From NCBI GenBank assembly GCA_900541505.1, contig UQKK01000053.1, positions 1 through 19,179 of the forward strand: a stretch of DNA of 19,179 bases, written 5' to 3'. The notes under the pieces were generated by a model. That model made no database searches, was not told the origin of the DNA, and worked only from the letters and a program-made list of their open reading frames with translations. Positions 6,802-13,911 of the stretch are shown here, one piece after another; within the stretch, counting starts at the first letter, position 1, and every line of letters starts with the position of its first letter. A program made the translations under genes and the position numbers. Origin of the DNA: an uncultured Ruminococcus sp. (GTDB lineage: Bacteria; Bacillota; Clostridia; Lachnospirales; Lachnospiraceae).

Positions 6802-8202
6802 TTACCACTCAAACTTCTTCTCAAAATATGCTTTGAGTTCCGTAATCTTTACTCTCTCCTGCTCCATGGTATCGCGGTCACGCACTGTCACCGCGCCGTC
6901 CTCCTCTGACTCGAAATCGTACGTCACACAGAACGGTGTGCCAATCTCATCCTGACGGCGGTAGCGTTTTCCGATATTTCCGCGGTCATCAAACTCGCAG
7001 TTATACGTCTTAGAGAGCTCCTCGAAAATTTTCAGCGCGCCTTCGTTTAATTTCTTGGACAGCGGGAGTACCCCGACTTTCACAGGAGCCAGCGCCGGAT
7101 GGAAATGCAGCACTGTACGCATATCCGGCTTCTCCTCTGTTCCAATATTCTCCTCGTCGTATGCGCTGCACAGGAAAGCAAGGACCATTCGGTCCGCTCC
7201 GAGAGACGGCTCAATAACATAAGGAACGTATTTTTCCTTCTTCTCATCGTCAAAGTAGGTCAAATCCTGCTTGGAAACCTCCATATGACGGGACAGGTCA
7301 TAGTCTGTCCTGTCAGCGATTCCCCACAATTCTCCCCATCCAAACGGGAATAAAAATTCTACGTCCGTTGTCGCCTTGCTGTAGAAGGAAAGCTCTTCTT
7401 TCTCATGGTCGCGGTAGCGCACCTCATCCTCTTTCAGTCCCAGAGAACTCAGCCAGTTTAAGCAGAAGCTCTTCCAGTAGTCAAACCACTCCAAATCCGT
7501 ATCCGGCTCGCAGAAAAACTCCAGCTCCATCTGCTCGAACTCTCTCGTACGGAAAGTAAAGTTTCCGGGTGTAATCTCGTTGCGGAAGGATTTACCAATC
7601 TGCGCAATACCAAACGGAATTTTCTTTCTGGATGTGCGCTGTACATTTTTAAAGTTCACGAAAATCCCCTGCGCTGTCTCCGGGCGGAGGTAAACGATGT
7701 TCTTGGCGTCCTCCGTCACTCCCTGGAAGGTCTTGAACATCAGGTTAAATTCGCGGATATCTGTAAAGTTATGCTTGCCGCAGGAAGGACACTTAATATC
7801 ATGCTCCTCGATGTAGGCAGTCATCTGCTCCTTGGACCATGCATCCACGCTGCCCTCCAGCTGAATACCATTTTCCGCCGCATAGTCTTCAATCAGCTTA
7901 TCCGCGCGGAAACGCTCTTTACATTCCTTACAGTCCATCAGAGGGTCGCTGAATCCTCCCAGATGTCCGGAAGCCACCCATGTCTGTGGGTTCATCAAAA
8001 TCGCGCAGTCCACACCCACATTATACGGACTCTCCTGCACAAACTTCTTCCACCATGCCTTCTTGACATTGTTTTTCAGCTCCACGCCGAGATTACCGTA
8101 ATCCCAGGTATTAGCAAGCCCCCCGTAAATCTCGGAGCCCGGATATACAAATCCTCTCGATTTTGCCAGAGCCACAATCTTATCCATTGTCTTTTCTACC
8201 AT
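6802..8202 (-). CDS. glyS: glycyl-tRNA synthetase (single-chain, dimeric class II type)
   Basis: Charges tRNA-Gly with glycine in the cytosol. This 466-residue protein belongs to the alpha-2 type found in archaea, eukaryotes and many Gram-positives, not the two-subunit GlyQ/GlyS type. It begins with the characteristic SRGFVYPGSEIYGGLANTWDYG. Cys pairs DCKEC and CPSC in the insertion suggest a zinc site. Class II motif 2 is FRNEITPGNFTFRTREFEQMELEFFC, and motif 3 is the GADRMVLAFL near 345. The C-terminal anticodon-binding domain opens at PALAPVKVGVLPL. The start chosen is the ATG before VEKTMDKIV, six bases after GAGGAAG; an upstream in-frame TTG inside the leader hairpin would add 16 atypical residues. 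It has its own promoter and a highly structured leader but no T-box signature sequence. Confidence 0.98.
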   Translation of the reverse strand: MVEKTMDKIVALAKSRGFVYPGSEIYGGLANTWDYGNLGVELKNNVKKAWWKKFVQESPYNVGVDCAILMNPQTWVASGHLGGFSDPLMDCKECKERFRADKLIEDYAAENGIQLEGSVDAWSKEQMTAYIEEHDIKCPSCGKHNFTDIREFNLMFKTFQGVTEDAKNIVYLRPETAQGIFVNFKNVQRTSRKKIPFGIAQIGKSFRNEITPGNFTFRTREFEQMELEFFCEPDTDLEWFDYWKSFCLNWLSSLGLKEDEVRYRDHEKEELSFYSKATTDVEFLFPFGWGELWGIADRTDYDLSRHMEVSKQDLTYFDDEKKEKYVPYVIEPSLGADRMVLAFLCSAYDEENIGTEEKPDMRTVLHFHPALAPVKVGVLPLSKKLNEGALKIFEELSKTYNCEFDDRGNIGKRYRRQDEIGTPFCVTYDFESEEDGAVTVRDRDTMEQERVKITELKAYFEKKFEW

Positions 8203-8235
8203 TATAAACTTCCTCACATTCTCTATACAATCATA

Positions 8236-8312
8236 AGCGTCAGTGTACAAAGGGCAACACAGTCGATGAAGGGCAGACGCCTAAAGCGTGTTGCCCTTTG
8301 TACACTGACGCT
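8236..8312 (-). promoter_or_regulatory. long inverted repeat in the glyS 5' leader
   Basis: Arms 8236-8260 and 8288-8312 are perfect 25-bp inverted copies around a 27-nt loop. The glyS promoter lies just to the right, so the mRNA should begin a few bases before the stem. The loop holds a second possible partner for part of the 5' arm: AAGGGCA of the arm (RNA sense) can pair with TGCCCTT in the loop, and ACGC with GCGT inside it, giving an alternative hairpin at 8269-8298 (7 + 4 bp). No T-tract follows the stem on the minus strand, so it is not an ordinary terminator. It could be a leader regulator, an mRNA stabiliser, or an inserted MITE-like element with 25-bp terminal repeats. Confidence 0.85.
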
Positions 8313-8321
8313 AACGTTTTT

Positions 8322-8350
8322 ATTATACCTGTTCCCTCTCTTTTTGTAAA
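8322..8350 (-). promoter_or_regulatory. promoter of glyS
   Basis: Minus-strand TTTACA (8345-8350), exactly 17 bp, perfect TATAAT (8322-8327). Transcription should start near 8315, directly in front of the 25-bp inverted repeat. The -35 box is only 22 bases past the recO stop codon. Confidence 0.85.
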
Positions 8351-8372
8351 GAAAAGCCAGGAAAATTCTCCC

Positions 8373-9113
8373 TTAAAGCAGAGTCTCCAGGATTTCCAGA
8401 GATTTAAACTTCTTATCTATGTATACATCGCAGTATCTCTCCATGATTTTTCCCAGTTGGTCCAACACATCATCCGAGACTATAAATGTATATAACTTCT
8501 CTATTTTGCTGCTTTCTATATATTGCATGCTATATAATGTAGACTTGTGCAGGGAAATGCCATCGATGATATCCCCGGCACATTCCCGGCAGACCAGCCC
8601 GCCTTTTTTCACACTGAAGAGGTTTCCGGGAGTCTCACTGCCGCAGTTCACGCACTGGAAGACCTGTGGTCCCTCCCCGTTCAGACAGATTGCCTTCAGC
8701 TCAAATATGTAACGGATGAGGCAGTTTGGTATATGGGGATTTACGAGCGCCTTCAAGGTCTGGTAGAGCAATTTTAACATTTCTCTCTCATCGTTGGCTT
8801 CCCGCGTATAATAATTGGCAAACTCCAGAAAATAAAAACCGTAATAGGCTCCCGTGATATCTTCCCGAAGCTCCGCGAAATAATTGGATATGCTGGCAGA
8901 CTGTATCGTGTAGGACGTCCGCCCCTCATACATGGTAAATTCTCCGAAGGAAAACGGATTCACAGCGCCGATAAGGGGGCTGTTCGGTCTCCTCGCCCCC
9001 TTAGCAAACGCTGAAATCTTTCCATGTTCTTTTGTAAGGAGGACGACTCTCTTGTCGTATTCCCCCACCGGCGCTGCGGACAGCACCATCCCTGTCAAAA
9101 CAATCTGATTCAC
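8373..9113 (-). CDS. recO: DNA repair protein RecO
   Basis: Loads RecA on SSB-coated DNA together with RecR and anneals single strands in recombinational repair. The 246 residues match the family. The N-terminal OB fold shows the typical TGMVLSAAPVGEYDKRVVLLTKEHGKISAFAKGARR opening in segments (residues 7-42), followed by the PLIGAVNPFSFGEF block. The C-terminal part has a four-Cys zinc site, C154-x2-C157 and C175-x2-C178. Translation begins at GTG (9111-9113), eight bases after a GAGG ribosome site that lies directly behind the stop of the small YqzL-like gene; an overlapping ATG two bases earlier is followed at once by a stop. It is the last gene of the M16C-era-yqzL-recO run. Confidence 0.96.
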   Translation of the reverse strand: MNQIVLTGMVLSAAPVGEYDKRVVLLTKEHGKISAFAKGARRPNSPLIGAVNPFSFGEFTMYEGRTSYTIQSASISNYFAELREDITGAYYGFYFLEFANYYTREANDEREMLKLLYQTLKALVNPHIPNCLIRYIFELKAICLNGEGPQVFQCVNCGSETPGNLFSVKKGGLVCRECAGDIIDGISLHKSTLYSMQYIESSKIEKLYTFIVSDDVLDQLGKIMERYCDVYIDKKFKSLEILETLL

Positions 9114-9127
9114 ATTCTATGCCTCTT

Positions 9128-9301
9128 TTATAAGTACGATTTTTCCTGCCGCCCCCGTTCTCCCTCATACAAACAGCCGTCTCTTTCTGCGGCGCCGCAG
9201 TCTGTACAAACGTGATGGGAGCATGCTTCCTCCTGCCTGTAGAGGAGATAGTCCTCCACCTTTCCCGTCAGCATAAACTGACTCCAGTATTTTCCTTCCA
9301 T
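9128..9301 (-). CDS. YqzL-like small protein with Cys/His cluster
   Basis: A 57-residue frame between era and recO. It begins MEGKYWSQFMLTGKVEDYLL, matching the pattern aromatic-W-x2-F-x2-TG-x4-YLxY(K/R) of YqzL-family proteins, and yqzL occupies the same place between era and recO in Bacillus (established synteny). The start ATG follows a GAGGTGA ribosome site by about five bases, and the stop is 14 bp before the recO start, so the three are translationally close. The second half differs from a plain YqzL: Cys27, His29, His30, Cys32, Cys35 and Cys43 form a possible metal site, followed by a charged tail. Function is unknown in the family. Coding is supported by position, ribosome site and family pattern; the metal site is inference. 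Confidence 0.8.
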   Translation of the reverse strand: MEGKYWSQFMLTGKVEDYLLYRQEEACSHHVCTDCGAAERDGCLYEGERGRQEKSYL

Positions 9302-9390
9302 CGGCTCACCTCGTCATATGTGATTATTCTTATGTGCTGTTCTTAGGTTCCCCGATTCTTTCAGAAGCTATACTACGCAAAATCTGCCAG

Positions 9391-9446
9391 CGCTTTTTCG
9401 TCCAAATGCCTTGACAATCGCTTTTTCATCCAAACCCCCCGACAAT
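9391..9446. repeat. two tandem 28-bp repeats downstream of era
   Basis: Units 9391-9418 and 9419-9446 match at 23 of 28 positions, sharing CGCTTTTTC, TCCAAA and GACAAT blocks. A third partial CGCTT follows. The 198-bp gap between era and the YqzL-like gene otherwise shows no clear element. On the minus strand an 18-codon frame (9373-9429, beginning MKKRLSRHLDEK) spans the repeats behind a G-run, but nothing else supports it as a gene. Confidence 0.85.
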
Positions 9447-9499
9447 ACGCTTACTCCTATCGCACTGCCTGCAGGTAAAGCGCTCCCGAAATCTCTCTG

Positions 9500-10399
9500 T
9501 CAGTCTTCGTCCTGCCTGTAGCCGAAGTTTTTCATCAGAAAATCACTGTCTCTCCAATTTTTCTGTACCTTCACCCAGAGCTTTAGATTTACCTGGCAGT
9601 CCAGAAGCTTTTCTATCTCATAACGGGCTGTGCTGCCGATTTTTTTGAGCATGCTGCCCTGCTTTCCGATAATGATGCCCTTGTGGGAATCCCGCTCACA
9701 GATGATGGTGGCATCAATATGCATGACCTTTTTCTGCATTTTCATGCGGTCAATCGCCACCGCAATCCCGTGGGGAATTTCCTCCTGCAGGCAGTGCAGT
9801 GCTTTCTCCCGGATAAGCTCCGCCACAATCTGGCGTTCCGGCTGGTCCGTGATGGTATCCTCATCATAAAACTGGGGACCATAGGGAAGATATTGCAGGA
9901 TAACCTTCACCAGTTCTTCTGTATTATCCCCCTTGCGCGCGGACACCGGCACAATCTCCGCGAAATCATATTCTCTGCGGTAGGTGTCGATTGCCTGCAT
10001 GACTTCCTCCGGCTTCACCATATCCGTCTTGTTGATGACGAGGACGACCGGTGTCTTCACCTTTTTGAGCTGCCCGATGATATGCTGTTCCCCTGCTCCG
10101 ATGAAGGTGGAAGGCTCCACCAGCCAGAGTACCACATCCACTTCATTCAGTGTGCGTTCCGCCACATTGACCATATATTCGCCCAGCTTATTCTTCGCCT
10201 TGTGGATTCCCGGTGTGTCCACAAAGATAATCTGTCCCTCCTCAGTTGTCAGCACCGTCTGGATGCGGTTTCTTGTGGTCTGTGGTTTATTGGAGGTTAT
10301 GGCAATCTTTTGTCCAATCAGATAGTTCATCAGTGTGGACTTCCCTACATTTGGTCTCCCGATGAGCGTCACAAACCCTGATTTAAAATTTTCTTTCAT
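9500..10399 (-). CDS. era: GTPase Era
   Basis: Essential GTPase that binds the 3' end of 16S rRNA and assists 30S subunit maturation. At 299 residues it has the standard length. The G domain shows G1 GRPNVGKS (14-21), G2 PQTTR (39-43), G3 DTPG (61-64), G4 NKTD (123-126) and G5 SAR (153-155). The C-terminal KH domain carries GKQG (245-248) in the context ERDSHKGIIIGKQGSMLKKIG. An AAGGAGC ribosome site precedes the ATG. It follows the M16C protease gene by 94 bp and precedes the YqzL-like gene and recO, the common Firmicutes order for era and recO. Confidence 0.98.
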   Translation of the reverse strand: MKENFKSGFVTLIGRPNVGKSTLMNYLIGQKIAITSNKPQTTRNRIQTVLTTEEGQIIFVDTPGIHKAKNKLGEYMVNVAERTLNEVDVVLWLVEPSTFIGAGEQHIIGQLKKVKTPVVLVINKTDMVKPEEVMQAIDTYRREYDFAEIVPVSARKGDNTEELVKVILQYLPYGPQFYDEDTITDQPERQIVAELIREKALHCLQEEIPHGIAVAIDRMKMQKKVMHIDATIICERDSHKGIIIGKQGSMLKKIGSTARYEIEKLLDCQVNLKLWVKVQKNWRDSDFLMKNFGYRQDED

Positions 10400-10435
10400 T
10401 CCTGCTCCTTTTCTTTTCGTAAACGCGCTGTTTTA

Positions 10436-10461
10436 GGAAAACGCCGATGAAAGCGTTTCCC
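10436..10461 (-). other. intercistronic hairpin between M16C gene and era
   Basis: On the minus strand GGGAAACGC (10453-10461) can pair with GCGTTTTCC (10436-10444), a 9-bp stem with one G-U and an 8-nt loop. It is followed by TAAAACAGCG, without a U-tract, so it is more likely an mRNA-processing or stabilising hairpin than a terminator. Confidence 0.4.
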
Positions 10462-10493
10462 GCGCCGAAATGCCATGCTTTCGCTGTCATTCC

Positions 10494-13421
10494 TCAGAAC
10501 AATGTCCTCACCTCTGAAAACATTTCCTTGTTCGCCTCAATCTTATCCTCGCTGCCGATAACACAGAGCATATCCGCCTGAAGGAGTGCTCTAACCACAT
10601 CGGCGAGGGCACGAATATCTTCCTGCCCAGCATTTAAAATCTCCATCCGTTCTTTGCGCATCATCTCTTCTGACACGTGATTCATGTAGAGATTCATGGA
10701 ACGGTCCCCCTTGGCAGCCGGTGTCATGGGACGGTCGATGTTGCTGATGGTACCGATGATATATTTATTCATATCCCGTTCGCTGACGGTAAACTCTTCC
10801 AGATATTTGACAACTCCTTCATACACTTCCATGGTCTTTTCCAAATTCGGGTCGCGGTAGGATACCAGATATCCCTCACCGATACGGTTGAAATTGCTCA
10901 TGCACCCGTACGCACCGCCTTTGACCCGGACATTCTGCCACAGATAATCATAACTTAAAATCACTTTGAGTATCTGAAGCGCTCCATTGTACTGTGCCCC
11001 TTCATCGACGAAATTGCCGACTCGTGCTACATACTGTACTTTTGAGGAAGTCTGAAAGCCTTCGTTTCTCTTCTTACAGTGCAGAATGCAGTGTGTCTCC
11101 TTTGGTTTCTCCCCGTTATTCAAGGTATGTTCTATCTTTTCAAAAGCAGACACCGCCGGAAGCACGCCTTCTTCCGAGGATGTGTAGCTTATCATCAGAT
11201 TATCCGCCCGGAAAATAGCGGAAGAAATCTTTTTCAATTTGTCAATCAAATCCGCCTTGTGCTCCTCGAAATGTTCCTCGATATCCCGGACCACCTCGTA
11301 AAAGCCAATCCCGTCGGTATCATCCTTGAACTTCGCCATGGGGGAGGCATAGGACAGAGCGCGCAGCGCCGCCGTCGTATGTCCGGACGACTGGAAAGAC
11401 ATGGTGAGTCTGGATTTGAGCATGGCGAGAATCTCTTTCAGCCGTTTCTCATCATCCAGTTTGGATTCCATAAGGATTTCTCTCATCATGGCAAACAGCA
11501 CATCCATCTGCGGATAAAGAGCTTTCCCTTTCATCTCAAACGTTGCTTTGAAAACTTTTTCCTTTACTTCGACAACATCTGCGTATAACTCCAGGGAAGT
11601 CCCGATTCCTCCTGTGTGCACATTGATTTCATTGAACAGCTCTCCGTACTCGTAATGGTTCGTATCAATGATGCCTAGCACACTCTGCAAAATCCCCACA
11701 TACGGCAAAAGCTCCTCCTCGATGCCCGACAAGTCGAACATCAAAGTCGCATAGCCGATTCCGTTTGTCTCCACATTGTGATGAATCATCGGCACATCTC
11801 CGGCTTTTCTCTCACTGTTTAAGACAGGGGCAATTTCCTTGGAGATATCCTCTCTTTTCAGGACCGGAATCTTCTCCAGGTCTTCGGGGGAGGACTCTTC
11901 CTCCTGGTACGCCTCCAGTGCCTTTGTGTCCGCCGCCAGCTTTTCCACCTCTGCAGGGGAAAGACCTTCTTTGTATGCGCTCAGTTTTTCCTCCAATTCC
12001 CTGTCGAGCCGCGCCGTGCGTCCCGGTTCGGGCTTGATAACAACAATGGCGCCATGGGTATTCTCAAGCAGATACTTCTCAATCAGCCCCTCGAAATATC
12101 CGGTGCCAACCTGCTCCTTCAAAAAGGTGAAGGTGGGAATCGCCTGCATGTGGATGAATGGCTTTGTCTCGTCATACAGCCAACTGTCAAAGAGCTGCAG
12201 ACCATACATCAGCCCTTTTGGATAATTCCCGAAATCCGCCTCCCGGAAACGGAACTCGTGGTAATTGATTCCCGCCTCCAGCGCTTTCTTGTCAATTCCG
12301 CTTTTCACGATACCTTTCAGTGTATCCTCGATTACCCGGATGAACTCTTCTTTCTGTTCCAGGTTGGCATTCTTGGAAATCACGGAAAATATCGGCTGGT
12401 ATATGCCATTGTCGTAGGAGCCCATGATGTCTTTTCCGATTCCCTTATCCAGAAGTACTTTTTTGAGCGGTGCTCCCGGCGCGGAGAGCAGCGCGTAGTC
12501 CAGTATCTGGAAGGCGAGATACAGCTTTTCATCCAGGGAAGTGCCAATCACTTTATTGTAGGAGAGATAGGTATTATCCTCCACAGGCTCCCCGCTGGAA
12601 ACCGAATATTCCATCTCCACTTCCTTCATTTTGTCAAAGGGTTTTTGAAAACGGATTTCTGAATCCACTTCAATGGCGTCGAAATCAGAGAGATATTTTT
12701 CATCCAGCCAGCGCAGTTTCTCCTCCATATCCATCTTCCCATAGAGATAGATATAACTATTAGAAGGATGATAATACTTTCTATGGAAATTCAAAAATTG
12801 CTCATATGTCAAATCCGGAATCACTTCCGGGTCGCCGCCGGATTCATTTGCATAGGAGGTATCAGGGAAAAGAGAATTTAAAATCACTCTGTCCAGCACA
12901 CCCTCCGGTGAGGAAAACGCGCCCTTCATCTCATTGTACACCACGCCGTTATAGACAAGCTTTCCATCCACATCATCCAGCTTATAGCTCCAGCCCTCCT
13001 GCCGGAAAATCTCCTCGTGCTGATAAATATTCGGATAGAACACCGCGTCCATGTACACGTGCATCAGGTTCTGAAAATCCTTGTCATTGCAGCTCGCCAC
13101 CGGATACACCGTCTTATCCGGGTAGGTCATGGCATTTAAAAAGGTGTTCAAAGACCCTTTCACAAGCTCCACAAACGGGTCTTTCACCGGAAAGTCACGG
13201 GAACCGCAGAGCACCGAATGTTCCATGATATGGGGAACTCCGGTACTGTCTGACGGCGGGGTGCGAAATCCGATGGTAAACACCTTATTTTCATCGTCAT
13301 TCTCCATCAGGAGTACCCTTGCCCCGCTCTTTTTGTGCCGCAGCAGCACTCCTTTTGATTTTAAATCTGAGAGGTCCGCTTCCTGCACGACCTCATACGT
13401 TTCTAAATCGTATATGCTCAT
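10494..13421 (-). CDS. M16C-family zinc metalloprotease (presequence-protease-like, insulinase superfamily)
   Basis: A 975-residue peptidase that in this family degrades short peptides inside a closing chamber formed by two halves of one chain. The inverted zinc motif is HIMEH (His64, Glu67, His68), and the third ligand is Glu164 in VVYNEMKG, which fits the HxxEH-x(n)-E pattern. The N-terminal domain also shows the typical FPVKDPFVELVKGSLNTFLNAMTYPDKT stretch in two parts (77-104). The inactive C-terminal half keeps the substrate-binding R/Y element RVKGGAYGCMSNF. There is no signal peptide, so it should be cytosolic. The ATG chosen has an AAGGAGA ribosome site 11 bases upstream, a rather long spacing. 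A promoter with an extended -10 lies about 95 bp upstream. It heads the run with era, yqzL-like and recO. Confidence 0.95.
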   Translation of the reverse strand: MSIYDLETYEVVQEADLSDLKSKGVLLRHKKSGARVLLMENDDENKVFTIGFRTPPSDSTGVPHIMEHSVLCGSRDFPVKDPFVELVKGSLNTFLNAMTYPDKTVYPVASCNDKDFQNLMHVYMDAVFYPNIYQHEEIFRQEGWSYKLDDVDGKLVYNGVVYNEMKGAFSSPEGVLDRVILNSLFPDTSYANESGGDPEVIPDLTYEQFLNFHRKYYHPSNSYIYLYGKMDMEEKLRWLDEKYLSDFDAIEVDSEIRFQKPFDKMKEVEMEYSVSSGEPVEDNTYLSYNKVIGTSLDEKLYLAFQILDYALLSAPGAPLKKVLLDKGIGKDIMGSYDNGIYQPIFSVISKNANLEQKEEFIRVIEDTLKGIVKSGIDKKALEAGINYHEFRFREADFGNYPKGLMYGLQLFDSWLYDETKPFIHMQAIPTFTFLKEQVGTGYFEGLIEKYLLENTHGAIVVIKPEPGRTARLDRELEEKLSAYKEGLSPAEVEKLAADTKALEAYQEEESSPEDLEKIPVLKREDISKEIAPVLNSERKAGDVPMIHHNVETNGIGYATLMFDLSGIEEELLPYVGILQSVLGIIDTNHYEYGELFNEINVHTGGIGTSLELYADVVEVKEKVFKATFEMKGKALYPQMDVLFAMMREILMESKLDDEKRLKEILAMLKSRLTMSFQSSGHTTAALRALSYASPMAKFKDDTDGIGFYEVVRDIEEHFEEHKADLIDKLKKISSAIFRADNLMISYTSSEEGVLPAVSAFEKIEHTLNNGEKPKETHCILHCKKRNEGFQTSSKVQYVARVGNFVDEGAQYNGALQILKVILSYDYLWQNVRVKGGAYGCMSNFNRIGEGYLVSYRDPNLEKTMEVYEGVVKYLEEFTVSERDMNKYIIGTISNIDRPMTPAAKGDRSMNLYMNHVSEEMMRKERMEILNAGQEDIRALADVVRALLQADMLCVIGSEDKIEANKEMFSEVRTLF

Positions 13422-13514
13422 CTTCTCAACTGTCTCCTTGTCCTTTTCTTATTCTCCTAACAGAATGTCCAAAATCTCCTCATTTGAAACACCCTGTGTC
13501 TTCCGATACGTGTT

Positions 13515-13543
13515 ATTATAGCATTTTGTCCGTGGCATGAAAA
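13515..13543 (-). promoter_or_regulatory. promoter of the M16C-era-recO run
   Basis: Minus-strand TTTTCA (13538-13543), 17-bp spacer, perfect TATAAT (13515-13520) preceded by TGC, an extended -10. The -10 box includes the stop codon of the DUF1667 gene, so the promoter lies inside the end of the glycerol operon. The leader would be about 87 nt. Confidence 0.7.
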
Positions 13544-13908
13544 GGGTACAAGGAACGAACGCCTTTTGATGCGATGATATCGGTTCCCGTCCCTGCAATA
13601 TTTTCGATGATGACGGCTCCCGCCTCAATGGGTGCCGTTACTTCTGTTTTTTTCAGGATATCCATGCAGTCCCGGATTTTTTCTTTAGGAATTTCTCCCT
13701 TTGTCCGTACCGGAACGAGAGGGGTTTCTGCTTCTTTCACCCGCACCGTGGTGGTCAGCGTGCGCATGGGGTGGAGCAGTTCATTCACCGCATAGTCTGC
13801 TCCTCTTTTGCAGCGGTTTCCCGATACCGACACGTTTTCTCCTGTGATATCCGCTGTCAGCCTGCAGCCCACCGGACAGCAGATACAGATAAGAACTTTC
13901 TCTGCCAT
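13516..13908 (-). CDS. DUF1667 Cys-rich protein of the glycerol-3-phosphate oxidation cluster
   Basis: A 130-residue soluble protein. The N-terminus has a compact Cys cluster, C8-x-C10-C11-x3-C15, followed by C33 in GNRCKRG, which looks like an Fe-S or metal site. The family regularly occurs next to a GlpA-like dehydrogenase and a second FAD/NAD oxidoreductase, as here, and is thought to be a small redox or structural partner (inference from context). The ribosome site AAGGAGGAT is formed by the last three codons (Lys-Glu-Asp) of the preceding gene, and the start lies only 3 bp after that gene's stop, so translation is likely coupled. It is the last gene of the glpK cluster; no terminator is visible behind it. 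Confidence 0.88.
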   Translation of the reverse strand: MAEKVLICICCPVGCRLTADITGENVSVSGNRCKRGADYAVNELLHPMRTLTTTVRVKEAETPLVPVRTKGEIPKEKIRDCMDILKKTEVTAPIEAGAVIIENIAGTGTDIIASKGVRSLYPFHATDKML

Positions 13909-13911
13909 CTC

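Noticed and set aside
6610..6909. A 99-codon plus-strand frame across the glyS 3' end
   Set aside because: It mostly spans the degenerate repeat and the antisense of glyS, with no ribosome site.
8203..8250. Upstream TTG start giving glyS 16 extra residues
   Set aside because: It lies inside the leader hairpin, lacks a ribosome site, and the ATG at 8200-8202 has one and gives the normal family N-terminus.
13440..13530. An open stretch in the M16C leader reading ...GVSNEEILDILLGE-stop
   Set aside because: It looks protein-like but has no start codon in frame and overlaps the end of the DUF1667 gene; treated as chance or a decayed remnant.
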